Shown: positions 1-6,884, numbered from the stretch's first letter. The stretch is 7,915 nt of DNA from Verrucomicrobiia bacterium (GCA_030424825.1 JAUHWE010000187.1:1-7915), one strand, 5' to 3'. The notes: a model not told the origin generated them from the sequence alone. A program made the numbers and translations.

Positions 1-273
1 CTCGCTAAAAATGTCCTTAACATTTTGGTACACTTTTGCTCCAGGCTGAGTATCGAGAGCCTTTTGGGTTCGAGCGAGGTCAACGTCGCAAAACGCGACA
101 TGAATAGCATTGGAGTGGTCCGCCATTCTAGAAATGTCCACATAGCCTTGTCCGTCGGTTCCCACTGAAGCGATCTGCAGCTTTGAGTTGAGGTTCCTTC
201 CCCTCAAAAGGGCAGGAGCAGTGGCGATAAATGTGGCGGATGCCTTTAAAAATGCGCGTCGATTCGATTTCAT
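1..273 (-). CDS. Gfo/Idh/MocA-family oxidoreductase with Tat signal, N-terminal part (runs off left edge)
   Basis: An open frame of 91 codons without a stop runs from ATG at 273-271 to the window edge. Residues 1-25 form a twin-arginine signal: the motif S-N-R-R-A-F-L-K (3-10) fits the Tat consensus, followed by an Ala/Thr-rich hydrophobic stretch and a possible A-P-A cleavage site near 21. A Rossmann start follows: strand L-Q-I-A-S-V (32-37), glycine motif G-T-D-G-Q-G (38-43), a helix, then V-A-F-C-D-V-D (59-65), where the acidic residue at the end of the second strand normally contacts the NAD(P) ribose. This order is typical of exported Gfo/Idh/MocA oxidoreductases common in Verrucomicrobiota and Planctomycetota, which usually act on sugars or inositol-like polyols with NAD(P) or a tightly held cofactor. 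The substrate cannot be told. The start lies 17 bp after the AraC stop, suggesting co-transcription. The catalytic C-terminal half is outside the window. Confidence 0.85.
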   Translation of the reverse strand, partial: MKSNRRAFLKASATFIATAPALLRGRNLNSKLQIASVGTDGQGYVDISRMADHSNAIHVAFCDVDLARTQKALDTQPGAKVYQNVKDIFSE

Positions 274-290
274 TCTGATTTGATATGCGG

Positions 291-1187
291 TTAGGAATTA
301 AGCGTGTAGACTGAGCCCACACCAGTGCCCCGTACCGCTTTTTGGTAGGTGAGCGGAGAACGCTTCTGATACTTGTGAAACTGTCTCTGAAAATTGGCCA
401 AAGACCGGTATCCGGAGGCCGCTGCGATTTCCCCGACGGTTAGATCGGTTTCGGCTAAAAGCCGGCAGGCGCAGCCAATTCGGAGCTCATTGACATACTG
501 TGGAACCGTTCGACCCGTACACTTCTTGAAAAGTCTGGAAAAAGCGCTTTCGCTAAGCCCCACTTTCAACGCCAACTTGGGTACTAGTATAGGTTGTGTA
601 ATGTTTTTCTCAATATAGTGGCAAACTTTGCTTATTCGGTCCGCGGATGACCGTTCCGCTGAAAATTGAAATCCAGGTGAAGCGATTTCCTTCAATTCTT
701 CCGATTGCGAAAGCCCATTGAGCAGATCGAGAAGCTTGGCGACGCGTGGAAGTCCTGAGATCTGGAAGATCTGCCGCATTTGTCGCCCCACTTTCGCACG
801 TGTGCTGCCGGTGATTTCCAACCCGCGGCTTGCCCGATCGAAAAGCATTCGAACGGGCTCCATGGTGGGGCATTGCAGCCAGCCTTCCCCCAAAAGGTTA
901 GGAAAAAACTGGATCACGAGCGCTTCAACCATTCTCGTTTTTCCCTTCCCTGTAGGCGTATTGCGAAAATCGTGGGGCACTCCGGAACCGATAAATAGGA
1001 TCTCACCGGGATTTAGCGGCGTGAGCTTATCCCCGACCCACCGTTCCGTGCCCCCTCGATTGATCATGATAAGTTCGCATTCAGGGTGATGGTGCCAGAC
1101 ACATCCAAAGTCTCGGCCTTCTACTTTCTCACAAACCACGAGTTCCGTGGCGGCGAGAGGGGATGGCTTTTCTACGACGAGTTTCAC
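291..1187 (-). CDS. AraC-family transcriptional regulator with N-terminal cupin domain
   Basis: The protein has 298 residues, a normal length for a ligand-sensing AraC regulator. Residues about 28-75 form a cupin-like sensor with the W-H-H-H-P-E motif (31-36), a Gly-rich turn, V-G-D (51-53) and a closing P-H (71-72). This pattern is shared by cupin-AraC proteins that often regulate carbohydrate genes. The C-terminal DNA-binding domain covers about 184-285 and has two helix-turn-helix units: first around 201-223 (A-L-K-V-G-L-S-E-S-A-F-S-R-L-F), second around 248-273 (V-G-E-I-A-A-A-S-G-Y-R-S), ending with the typical S-P-L-T-Y. The start is GTG (1187-1185); an in-frame stop lies at 1226-1224 and no ATG falls between, so this is the best start. 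No clear Shine-Dalgarno sequence precedes it. The gene leads the oxidoreductase gene by 17 bp and probably controls it. Whether it also controls the sulfatases is unknown. Confidence 0.93.
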   Translation of the reverse strand: MKLVVEKPSPLAATELVVCEKVEGRDFGCVWHHHPECELIMINRGGTERWVGDKLTPLNPGEILFIGSGVPHDFRNTPTGKGKTRMVEALVIQFFPNLLGEGWLQCPTMEPVRMLFDRASRGLEITGSTRAKVGRQMRQIFQISGLPRVAKLLDLLNGLSQSEELKEIASPGFQFSAERSSADRISKVCHYIEKNITQPILVPKLALKVGLSESAFSRLFKKCTGRTVPQYVNELRIGCACRLLAETDLTVGEIAAASGYRSLANFQRQFHKYQKRSPLTYQKAVRGTGVGSVYTLNS

Positions 1188-1518
1188 GGGTAAATAGCTG
1201 GTTATCGTTCTAATAAGGTTAAACTAGAGGTCGAGCGTGACACGGGGTTTGGGCTGACCTTCCTCATAATCTCGGTTGTCATGCGGTTTAGGCAGGCATT
1301 TCCCAGGCTATCGAAACACTTTGCGTTGTATCCGAGATGCGACCCTTCGATCAAATTAGCGGCAACTATTTTAGCGGTGTCGTTGATCATCTTAGGTACT
1401 AAGGTTGTGCAATACCGCCATCGCGGCTCAAATAGGCTAAAGTTCCTAGCCATGCATTTCGTGCTAATGAGGCAAATGCAAACGGGCGTTATTGTCACAT
1501 CAAAATGACATGCGATTT

Positions 1519-1549
1519 AAGGCGTTCTCGTATACGAAAAAGGCGTTCT
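1519..1549. promoter_or_regulatory. 21-bp-spaced direct repeats flanking a 10-bp palindrome; candidate operator
   Basis: AAGGCGTTCT occurs at 1519-1528 and again, identically, at 1540-1549, so equivalent bases lie 21 bp apart, two helical turns. Between and partly overlapping them is the perfect palindrome TCGTATACGA (1528-1537). AraC-family dimers classically bind direct half-sites about 21 bp apart, and the site lies about 330 bp upstream of the cupin-AraC gene, so autoregulation is possible. This is inference from spacing only. The distance from the gene is large, and one isolated 10-bp repeat may be chance. Confidence 0.3.
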
Positions 1550-1735
1550 AGAATCTTAGCTGAAACAGATACCCCTTTGAGCGAAACCTATCGGGCTCCG
1601 CGCGTTCGTCGTCTTAAGATCAGAATCAGCGCGACCCAAAGGCAGGACGACAGTCGGACGGCTTCGCCAGCATCCCCGTTCAACTAGAGCAATCGCCCTG
1701 TGTTGTGTTAACTGATTCGATACCGCTTCTACGGC

Positions 1736-1786
1736 AGAGCGGGGACGCTCTCGCCCCACCGATTGGTGTAGCTCACCTCTGAGGTG
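1736..1786. repeat. Cluster of small inverted repeats (REP-like or 3'-end hairpins)
   Basis: Three inverted repeats sit within 51 bp: AGAGCG-GGGA-CGCTCT (1736-1751, perfect 6-bp arms, 4-base loop), CACC-GATT-GGTG (1757-1768), and CACCTC-T-GAGGTG (1774-1786, perfect 6-bp arms around one base). CACC and GGTG alternate at nearly even spacing (1757, 1765, 1774, 1783), so neighbouring arms can also pair in other ways. The cluster begins 13 bp beyond the stop codon of the minus-strand gene ending at 1800, so it would lie in that transcript's 3' region. There is no T-run typical of an intrinsic terminator. It may be a dispersed palindromic repeat, an mRNA-stabilising structure or a weak terminator. 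Confidence 0.45.
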
Positions 1787-1799
1787 GATCCCTCGCGCC

Positions 1800-2633
1800 C
1801 TACTTCCGGCTCGATTTTTCGTCCACCGTATCGAGCACTTGGATATCTCCGAACTCAACCTTACTATGGTCATCCGATCGTTTGCGGGTAAGTCCCTTCA
1901 TTTCTCTGCCAAAGTAATCGCTGGCGGTCGCCGTTAATTCAGCGTAGGCTTGGTTAAACGATATTCCTCCGGCACGCATACTGAAGCGCGTGCTCCACAA
2001 AATCTCCTTCTCCCCTTTCTGGTACTTCTTATTGTCAAATGCGATCACAACGATGAAATAGCGTTCTTCTTTCAACAAAGACTGGAGCTCATGATGTTCG
2101 CTCGGCATGAGGCTGCCATCGTGCATAGTTTCCCAGAAGCCCAGCATCTGGGAATTCGATTGCAGCCCCACGGCACTCCAATTTGGAGACGCTGTCACGT
2201 CATAGGTGATTTCCGTTTCTCCTTCCGAAGACTCCGAGGCCACCGGCGACCCAAACATCTGGTCAAACTCCTCATCCGAATCGATCCCATGGAATTCCTC
2301 GAAACTGTCCTCCACCGCTGTCACGCCCCAATTCACCAGGATCATAACGTCGTTATCCGTGGCATGGCCCGTTGGTACATAGTTGTGCTTGGAAAGGTGG
2401 GCCGCTAAGTTCTCAGCGATTTCGTAAAAGCTTACGCTACGCAGGCTTTTGTCATTCGCGTGGCCTTTGAAGAACTTTCCTTCTACAAAATGATAGCGGA
2501 CCGGGCTTTCCTTGCTAATGATTCCATGCCGCTCTTCATAGTTAACACTGGCCTCTGCCTTTATAATAACACGAGCTGCCTCGCTCAACGAAGCGAAGCA
2601 TCCTGCGAGAAGCAGGGTGCAGTGGAATCTCAT
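1800..2633 (-). CDS. Exported protein of unknown function, probable lipoprotein
   Basis: I do not recognise this family. From ATG at 2633 the product has 277 residues. It begins with a short signal sequence whose L-A-G-C (9-12) matches a lipobox, so Cys12 may be lipidated; cleavage by signal peptidase I after S-E-A (17-19) is the alternative. In-frame starts at 2657 (ATG) and 2690 (TTG) would lengthen the N-terminus to 285 or 296 residues; I prefer 2633 because the signal sequence then sits at the N-terminus. The mature part has a predicted helix (about 69-83) leading into a hydrophobic strand with V-M-I-L-V-N-W-G (96-103), a very acidic Ser-rich segment (108-140) that looks like a surface loop, a strand with Y-F-I-V-V-I-A-F-D (192-200), and L-W-S-T-R-F-S-M-R (212-220) followed by a helix. 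No catalytic motif is evident. It is transcribed away from the sulfatase genes, so no functional link is shown. Confidence 0.8.
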   Translation of the reverse strand: MRFHCTLLLAGCFASLSEAARVIIKAEASVNYEERHGIISKESPVRYHFVEGKFFKGHANDKSLRSVSFYEIAENLAAHLSKHNYVPTGHATDNDVMILVNWGVTAVEDSFEEFHGIDSDEEFDQMFGSPVASESSEGETEITYDVTASPNWSAVGLQSNSQMLGFWETMHDGSLMPSEHHELQSLLKEERYFIVVIAFDNKKYQKGEKEILWSTRFSMRAGGISFNQAYAELTATASDYFGREMKGLTRKRSDDHSKVEFGDIQVLDTVDEKSSRK

Positions 2634-3087
2634 TATACGATGCCTGGACGGTCTCATTCTTGGGAGGATTCTAAAAGATTGATTTTCCAATTTTTGGTCA
2701 ATTACAGGAGACGGCTAAATCCGCGATATTTCCGCACGATCGTTTGCAGTCCCGCTCACCCCTCTCCGAGCCTGATTTATTAGACATGCTCTTAGAAAGG
2801 TAATGTCGAATACGTTCAGAGATCGAGGTAAGTTTCAAAAAAGAACGAGAGCAGAATAGATTGGGTTTCCCTAAAGTACCCACAATCCCAAACGGAGTAC
2901 CCCACTGTGCGGGGCAATTCCATTCACTGGGTGAACAACGGCGGAGTTTCCCTCCTGCTGTTAGTCAATTTAACCGATAGCGTAATAGAAAACGCGAGCA
3001 CTGCTGGAATCCTTACTCTTTTGGTGGACAACATGATGGGTTCGAAGTTAAACCGGTTGGAATATTAAAATCGATAACAAATAGATT
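2634..3087. promoter_or_regulatory. Divergent intergenic region, about 450 bp, between exported-protein gene and first sulfatase
   Basis: This region must hold promoters for both divergent genes. I could not identify a convincing -35/-10 pair by eye. It contains several short symmetrical elements: AGTACCC repeated at 2875-2881 and 2896-2902, again 21 bp apart; CCCC/GGGG arms at 2900-2903 and 2911-2914; the inverted repeat TTCAC-TGG-GTGAA at 2923-2935; and the palindrome AACCGGTT at 3051-3058. The last 30 bases before the sulfatase ATG are A/T-rich with no Shine-Dalgarno match. A small minus-strand frame at 2698-2883 has no support as a gene. Confidence 0.45.
3051..3058. promoter_or_regulatory. 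AACCGGTT palindrome, possible repressor half-site pair
   Basis: A perfect 8-bp palindrome with a central CG lies 29 bp upstream of the sulfatase ATG. LacI/GalR-type operators are often palindromes with a central CG flanked by A/T-rich arms, and the position suits a repressor. The symmetry does not extend beyond 8 bp in a continuous way, so this is weak. Confidence 0.2.
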
Positions 3088-4518
3088 ATGCATCCCTCAC
3101 GTCTCGTATTCTGCGGCCTGCTGACTTTCGCAGCCTCTCAGCTCCTCTGCCTTCAGGCCAAACCCCTGAATGTCCTCTTCATCGCCATCGACGACTTGAA
3201 CGACTGGATTGGAGCCTACGGGGGACATCCCCAAGCGAAGACGCCGCACATGGATCGACTCGCAGAGCAAGGAACCGTATTCACGAATGCCCATTGCCAG
3301 GCGCCAATTTGCAACCCTGCCCGGGTCAGCATGATCTCAGGACTGCTACCTTCGAAAACCGGAATCTATTTTCTACAACCCGGATTGAGAGGGGGCTCAG
3401 AAAATGCGGATGCGGAAACGATGTTCCAGTACTTCAAACGTCAGGGCTACTACCTCACCACTCGCGGGAAAATTTTTCATGGTCCATTTCTCGAAGAAGA
3501 AACGGATTCCTTTCACGAAATCGTGTCCGCTCCGTTGCCAGTACCAAGGCCCAAAGACCGCCTAAGCTCGTACGAGGGAAGCAGAGCCTGGGATTGGGGC
3601 CCTTGGTACGATAAAGATGAGGACACGCAAGACTATCAGACTGCTCTTTGGGGAGCCCAGCGATTGAATGAACTGGCGGATAAGGATCAGCCATTCTTTA
3701 TGGCCATTGGATTCTCCAATCCGCACGTCCCTCTGTTTGTGCCACAAAAATGGTTCGATCTGTATCCATTGGATACCCTGCAATTACCGGAGGTACTCAC
3801 TTCAGATCGCGATCAGCTTTCCGAATACGCCAAGACACTCACCTTCGGCCACATCGCTCCCAAACATGACTGGGTGGTGGAAGCCGGTGAATGGAAGCCG
3901 ATGGTTCAAGCCTATTTGGCCTGCATTTCCTATGTCGATCATTGTGTGGGGACTGTCCTTAACGGCCTTGAGCAAAGCGGGGCTGCAGACAATACCCTTA
4001 TCGTTCTCTGGAGTGATCACGGTTTTCACATGGGCGAAAAAATGCACTGGGCCAAGCGGACGCTTTGGGAAGAATCCACCCGGGTGCCCATGATAATCGC
4101 CGGACCCAATCTGCTCACGGATCATCCGACATCTAAACCGGTAGGTCTAATCGATATTTACCCCACCCTTGTCGATCTCTGTGGGCTCCCTAATAAGAGT
4201 GGGCTCGACGGAGTCAGCCTGAGGCCCCTGCTAACTCGAGCCAATCCTGTCTGGGAACGCCCTGCGATCACCACATTCGGACCCAACAACCATAGCATCC
4301 GCTCCGAACACTGGCGCTACATTCGCTACGACGATGGATCGGAGGAGTTGTATGACCACCGCAAGGACCAACGCGAACGCGTAAACCTAGCATCCAATCC
4401 CGAATACCGTGCCCTTATCCAGAACCTCAGCCGATGGATTCCCGATTACAACGCCGCTATAGCGAGCGGTAGCAGCGGTTCAGGTACACCGCTCTACAAG
4501 GAATTCGAGAAACGTTAG
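3088..4518 (+). CDS. Exported sulfatase, iduronate-2-sulfatase-like (formylglycine-dependent family S1)
   Basis: A 476-residue type I sulfatase. It would hydrolyse a sulfate ester, probably on a uronic acid or other sugar of a sulfated polysaccharide. Residues 1-24 form a signal peptide with cleavage likely after L-Q-A; C21 follows L-L and is a poor lipobox. Calcium ligands D35-D36 lie in F-I-A-I-D-D. The maturation motif C75-N-P-A-R79 fits C-x-P-x-R, so Cys75 is the residue converted to formylglycine. Other family marks are G-K-I-F-H (127-131), N-P-H-V-P-L (211-216) and S-D-H-G-F-H-M-G-E-K (309-318), giving metal ligands D310-H311, followed by the Lys/Arg pair K323-R324 and L-W-E-E-S-T-R-V-P. 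The G-K-I-F-H and S-D-H-G blocks are typical of iduronate-2-sulfatase-like enzymes (possibly SulfAtlas S1_7; unverified). Length is normal and all key residues are present. It is the first of three exported carbohydrate-active genes on this strand. Confidence 0.94.
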   Translation: MHPSRLVFCGLLTFAASQLLCLQAKPLNVLFIAIDDLNDWIGAYGGHPQAKTPHMDRLAEQGTVFTNAHCQAPICNPARVSMISGLLPSKTGIYFLQPGLRGGSENADAETMFQYFKRQGYYLTTRGKIFHGPFLEEETDSFHEIVSAPLPVPRPKDRLSSYEGSRAWDWGPWYDKDEDTQDYQTALWGAQRLNELADKDQPFFMAIGFSNPHVPLFVPQKWFDLYPLDTLQLPEVLTSDRDQLSEYAKTLTFGHIAPKHDWVVEAGEWKPMVQAYLACISYVDHCVGTVLNGLEQSGAADNTLIVLWSDHGFHMGEKMHWAKRTLWEESTRVPMIIAGPNLLTDHPTSKPVGLIDIYPTLVDLCGLPNKSGLDGVSLRPLLTRANPVWERPAITTFGPNNHSIRSEHWRYIRYDDGSEELYDHRKDQRERVNLASNPEYRALIQNLSRWIPDYNAAIASGSSGSGTPLYKEFEKR

Positions 4519-4524
4519 GGTCGA

Positions 4525-4546
4525 TGAGTTCGAATCATAGAACTCA
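4525..4546 (+). terminator. Hairpin just after first sulfatase; weak terminator or processing signal
   Basis: TGAGTTC (4525-4531) and GAACTCA (4540-4546) form a perfect 7-bp stem with an 8-base loop, starting 7 bases after the TAG stop. No T-run follows, so intrinsic termination is not clear; stabilisation of the upstream message is an alternative. Confidence 0.4.
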
Positions 4547-4562
4547 AATCAAGAAATCCGTT

Positions 4563-4588
4563 CCCTTGAAGAAACAACATCTTCAGGG
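4563..4588 (+). terminator. Second hairpin between the two sulfatase genes
   Basis: CCC (4563-4565) plus TGAAGA (4567-4572) pair with TCTTCA (4580-4585) plus GGG (4586-4588), a 9-bp stem with one bulged T at 4566 and a 7-base loop of A and C. It lies 16 bases after the previous hairpin and 65 bases before the next ATG. No T-run follows. The pair of hairpins suggests partial termination or a segmental mRNA-stability boundary inside the cluster. Confidence 0.45.
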
Positions 4589-4653
4589 TCTCCGCAATTA
4601 AGTGCTATTCTGACTATGCCACTTTCAATCACGGTTTTTCAATAAATTACTCT

Positions 4654-6669
4654 ATGAACTATTCTCATTTCCGATCCCTTTGGGTTTCCTTGCTCCTCAT
4701 TGTCTCAGTCTTTTGCCCGACAATGACCCAAGCGGAGCATCATCAACCCAATATCATTTTCATTCTGGTTGACGACCTGGGCTGGGGAGACCTTGGCGTC
4801 TTTTACCAAAACGACCGCAAGCAAGGCCGCAAACATGCTACGCCGATGCTCGATCAGTTTGCCGCAGAAGGGATGCAATTGCGTCAGCACTATTGCCCAG
4901 CGCCGGTCTGCGCTCCGTCTCGCGCATCTCTCCTTTCAGGACGGCACCAGGGACATGAGCCTATTCGGGATAACCAATTTGATAAAGCCCTGGCCAACTC
5001 CCACAATCTGGGAACCGTTCTCAAACAAGCGGGTTACCGCACCGCCATGGTCGGTAAATATGGCCTGCCTGGAGGGGATCGTGAAAAGTACGACAGAGAC
5101 CAATGGGTAGCCTATCCCACCCTTCGTGGATTCCACGAATTTTTCGGCTACGTAAAACATCGCGATGGGCACACCCAATATCCGGGTGACGACTATCCGC
5201 GAGGCGACTCGGAGCTGCACCGCACAGGTAAACCCGTCTTTCACAATGACCAACGCCTGGATACGGAATTGGCAGGTTCTTACACTACGGACTTGTTCAC
5301 CGCTTTTGCCAAGAAATGGATCGTAGAACACAGAGGGGCGAATCCTGAGCAACCCTTCTTCATGTATTTGGCGCACAGCACTCCTCACGCCGCTTTACAC
5401 GTTCCTTCCACACCGTACCCAGAAGGTGGAGGCATAAATGGGGGGATGCAATGGATCGGCAAAGCCGGAAAAATGATCAATACCATCGGGGATACAATCG
5501 ATTCCTGGATTCACCCGGACTATGCCAATCAGGACTGGACTGAGCAGGAGAAGCGCTTCGCCACCATGGTACGCCGGATTGACGCTTCGGTCGCTGATGT
5601 CATCCAAACCTTGAAGGATCTCGGCATCGATAACGATACACTGGTCGTATTTACGAGCGACAATGGTCCGCATCGCGAAAGTTACATCGAAGGCCTTTCC
5701 TACAATGCCAACTCCTTTGATTCATTCGGCCCATTTCACGGCATCAAACGCGATGTATTGGAAGGCGGTATACGCATGCCGACTCTTGTTCGATGGCCCG
5801 GAAACATTCCAGCGCGATCCATCAACTCCACCCCTTCCCAATTTCATGACTGGCTACCCACTTTGGCCAACGTGTCGGGGTTAGCTGCGCCTGCCATTTC
5901 AGATGGCGTTTCCCTGCTCCCTTTTCTAACTGGCGAGGGTGCCGCTCGCGAGAGCACTGTGTATGTGGAGTACCTGAACACCCGTAACACCCCCGCTTAT
6001 GCTGAATTCGACGCGTACCACCAGGATCGAGTACGCCAGCAAATGCAGGTTGTATTCGTAGATGGATACAAAGGAATCCGTACAGGCATTGAAAGCCACG
6101 CGGATGACTTCATGATTTTCGATGTCGACAATGACGTGCGTGAAAGCATGGATCTTTCAGGAAGCAATGAGTACTTCACCAAGCTCCAGCAGCGAATGAA
6201 GGATCGAGTGCTACAAATTCGTCGTCCAAGTGAAAGCGCTCCTCGTCCTTACGACAATGCTCCCATCCCCGGAATCGACACAGATAGAAATATTGAGCGC
6301 GTAGAATGGAAAATTTACCAAGGCCCCTTTAATTGGGTTCCTCAAACCTTTGGCCTCGAAGAAGCAAAAAGTGGATCATCGCCCAATATAGATGTTTCCA
6401 AACTGAATATCGAAAAAGGAGGAGCCGCAGAGTTCAAAGGCTTCGTAACCATTGAAACATCTGGGGAATATAAATTCAACGTCGAGTCGGATGGAGGCGC
6501 TATTCTTCGCCTTCACGATACGGTAGTAGTCGACAATGAATCGGTGTCAAATGGCATCCGCGCAACCCAAGGAAAGGCGCTTTTAGAAAAAGGGATCCAT
6601 CCATACACCTTGACCTATCTTCGAGGATCGGTACAGAAAGCAAAACTGTCCTTTTCTCATTCGAAGTAA
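4654..6669 (+). CDS. Exported arylsulfatase-type sulfatase with C-terminal PA14-like domain
   Basis: A 671-residue type I sulfatase. The signal peptide ends near T-Q-A (25-27). Calcium ligands D40-D41 sit in I-L-V-D-D-L-G-W-G-D; the maturation motif is C86-A-P-S-R90, so Cys86 should become formylglycine. Further marks are G-K-Y-G-L (134-138), T-P-H-A-A-L-H (243-249), T-S-D-N-G-P-H (334-340, metal ligands D336-N337) and H-G-I-K-R (362-366) with E-G-G-I-R-M-P (370-376). These fit the arylsulfatase A / N-acetylgalactosamine-6-sulfatase side of the family, unlike the preceding gene. The sulfatase fold ends around 525. Residues about 550-671 resemble a PA14 domain: W-K-I-Y-Q-G, F-K-G-F-V-T-I, G-E-Y-K-F-N-V-E-S-D-G-G, V-V-V-D-N and G-I-H-P-Y. 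Such domains often bind carbohydrate. The gap from the first sulfatase gene is 135 bp. The exact substrate is unknown. Confidence 0.94.
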   Translation: MNYSHFRSLWVSLLLIVSVFCPTMTQAEHHQPNIIFILVDDLGWGDLGVFYQNDRKQGRKHATPMLDQFAAEGMQLRQHYCPAPVCAPSRASLLSGRHQGHEPIRDNQFDKALANSHNLGTVLKQAGYRTAMVGKYGLPGGDREKYDRDQWVAYPTLRGFHEFFGYVKHRDGHTQYPGDDYPRGDSELHRTGKPVFHNDQRLDTELAGSYTTDLFTAFAKKWIVEHRGANPEQPFFMYLAHSTPHAALHVPSTPYPEGGGINGGMQWIGKAGKMINTIGDTIDSWIHPDYANQDWTEQEKRFATMVRRIDASVADVIQTLKDLGIDNDTLVVFTSDNGPHRESYIEGLSYNANSFDSFGPFHGIKRDVLEGGIRMPTLVRWPGNIPARSINSTPSQFHDWLPTLANVSGLAAPAISDGVSLLPFLTGEGAARESTVYVEYLNTRNTPAYAEFDAYHQDRVRQQMQVVFVDGYKGIRTGIESHADDFMIFDVDNDVRESMDLSGSNEYFTKLQQRMKDRVLQIRRPSESAPRPYDNAPIPGIDTDRNIERVEWKIYQGPFNWVPQTFGLEEAKSGSSPNIDVSKLNIEKGGAAEFKGFVTIETSGEYKFNVESDGGAILRLHDTVVVDNESVSNGIRATQGKALLEKGIHPYTLTYLRGSVQKAKLSFSHSK

Positions 6670-6809
6670 ACGGCATCTCCAACGAGGTCCGCAACGTTTT
6701 CCAAGTCTATGGCAAGAATCGATCATCTACTGCCAAGGAAATTGCAAGTAGACATATAGAATTTCACGAAGCACAATAATCGAAGAATTGCACTACCCCT
6801 TAACCCAAA

Positions 6810-6827
6810 TCGGGACAGTTGTACCGA
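6810..6827 (+). other. Imperfect hairpin in the 215-bp gap before the esterase gene
   Basis: TCGG (6810-6813) pairs with CCGA (6824-6827), then after one mismatch AC pairs with GT around an AGTT loop. It lies between the second sulfatase and the esterase gene, with no T-run after it. The remainder of 6670-6884 shows no gene, promoter or terminator that I can support. Confidence 0.2.
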
Positions 6828-6884
6828 ACGAAGAGACCCATTCATTTCCTGCCAAAAACCATATCGTAGTTTCTACCCACGCAC

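Larger units (their letters stand above)
1188..1799. other. 612-bp intergenic region without a convincing gene
   Basis: This stretch separates two minus-strand genes and serves as the upstream region of the AraC gene. Short open frames exist on both strands, but none has recognisable motifs, a plausible start context or a familiar composition. The two most notable features are a 21-bp-spaced direct repeat with a palindrome (1519-1549) and a cluster of hairpins (1736-1786) next to the 3' end of the exported-protein gene. One plus-strand frame (1281-1508) encodes a short hydrophobic run (I-K-L-A-A-T-I-L-A-V-S-L-I-I-L-G), but it overlaps an equally long minus-strand frame and I do not call either. 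A degenerate gene or a small RNA cannot be excluded by eye. Confidence 0.5.

Noticed and set aside
1202..1498. 98-codon minus-strand open frame
   Set aside because: No known motif, Cys- and Ser-rich odd composition, overlaps an equally long plus-strand frame, no start signal. Not called as a gene.
1281..1508. 75-codon plus-strand frame with a membrane-helix-like segment
   Set aside because: Only one hydrophobic run with no other support; such runs arise by chance in A/T-rich antisense frames.
1556..1873. 105-codon minus-strand frame overlapping the 3' end of the exported-protein gene
   Set aside because: Arg-rich translation covering the hairpin cluster and the end of a better supported gene in another frame; looks like a non-coding shadow.
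1950..2408. 152-codon plus-strand frame opposite the exported-protein gene
   Set aside because: His/Arg-rich translation typical of an antisense shadow; the opposite frame is longer and has a signal peptide.
2668..2701. Possible promoter TTGACC ... TAGAAT on the minus strand
   Set aside because: The two boxes are 22 bp apart, too far for a normal sigma-70 promoter.
2698..2883. 61-codon minus-strand frame in the divergent intergenic region
   Set aside because: Short, no motifs and no start context; it would occupy the promoter region of the exported-protein gene.
3088..3162. Lipoprotein signal in the first sulfatase
   Set aside because: The Cys at position 21 follows Leu-Leu, a poor lipobox; L-Q-A at 22-24 is a better signal peptidase I site.
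4936..5388. 150-codon minus-strand frame inside the second sulfatase gene
   Set aside because: Lies fully opposite a sulfatase frame whose conserved residues are all intact; a shadow frame.
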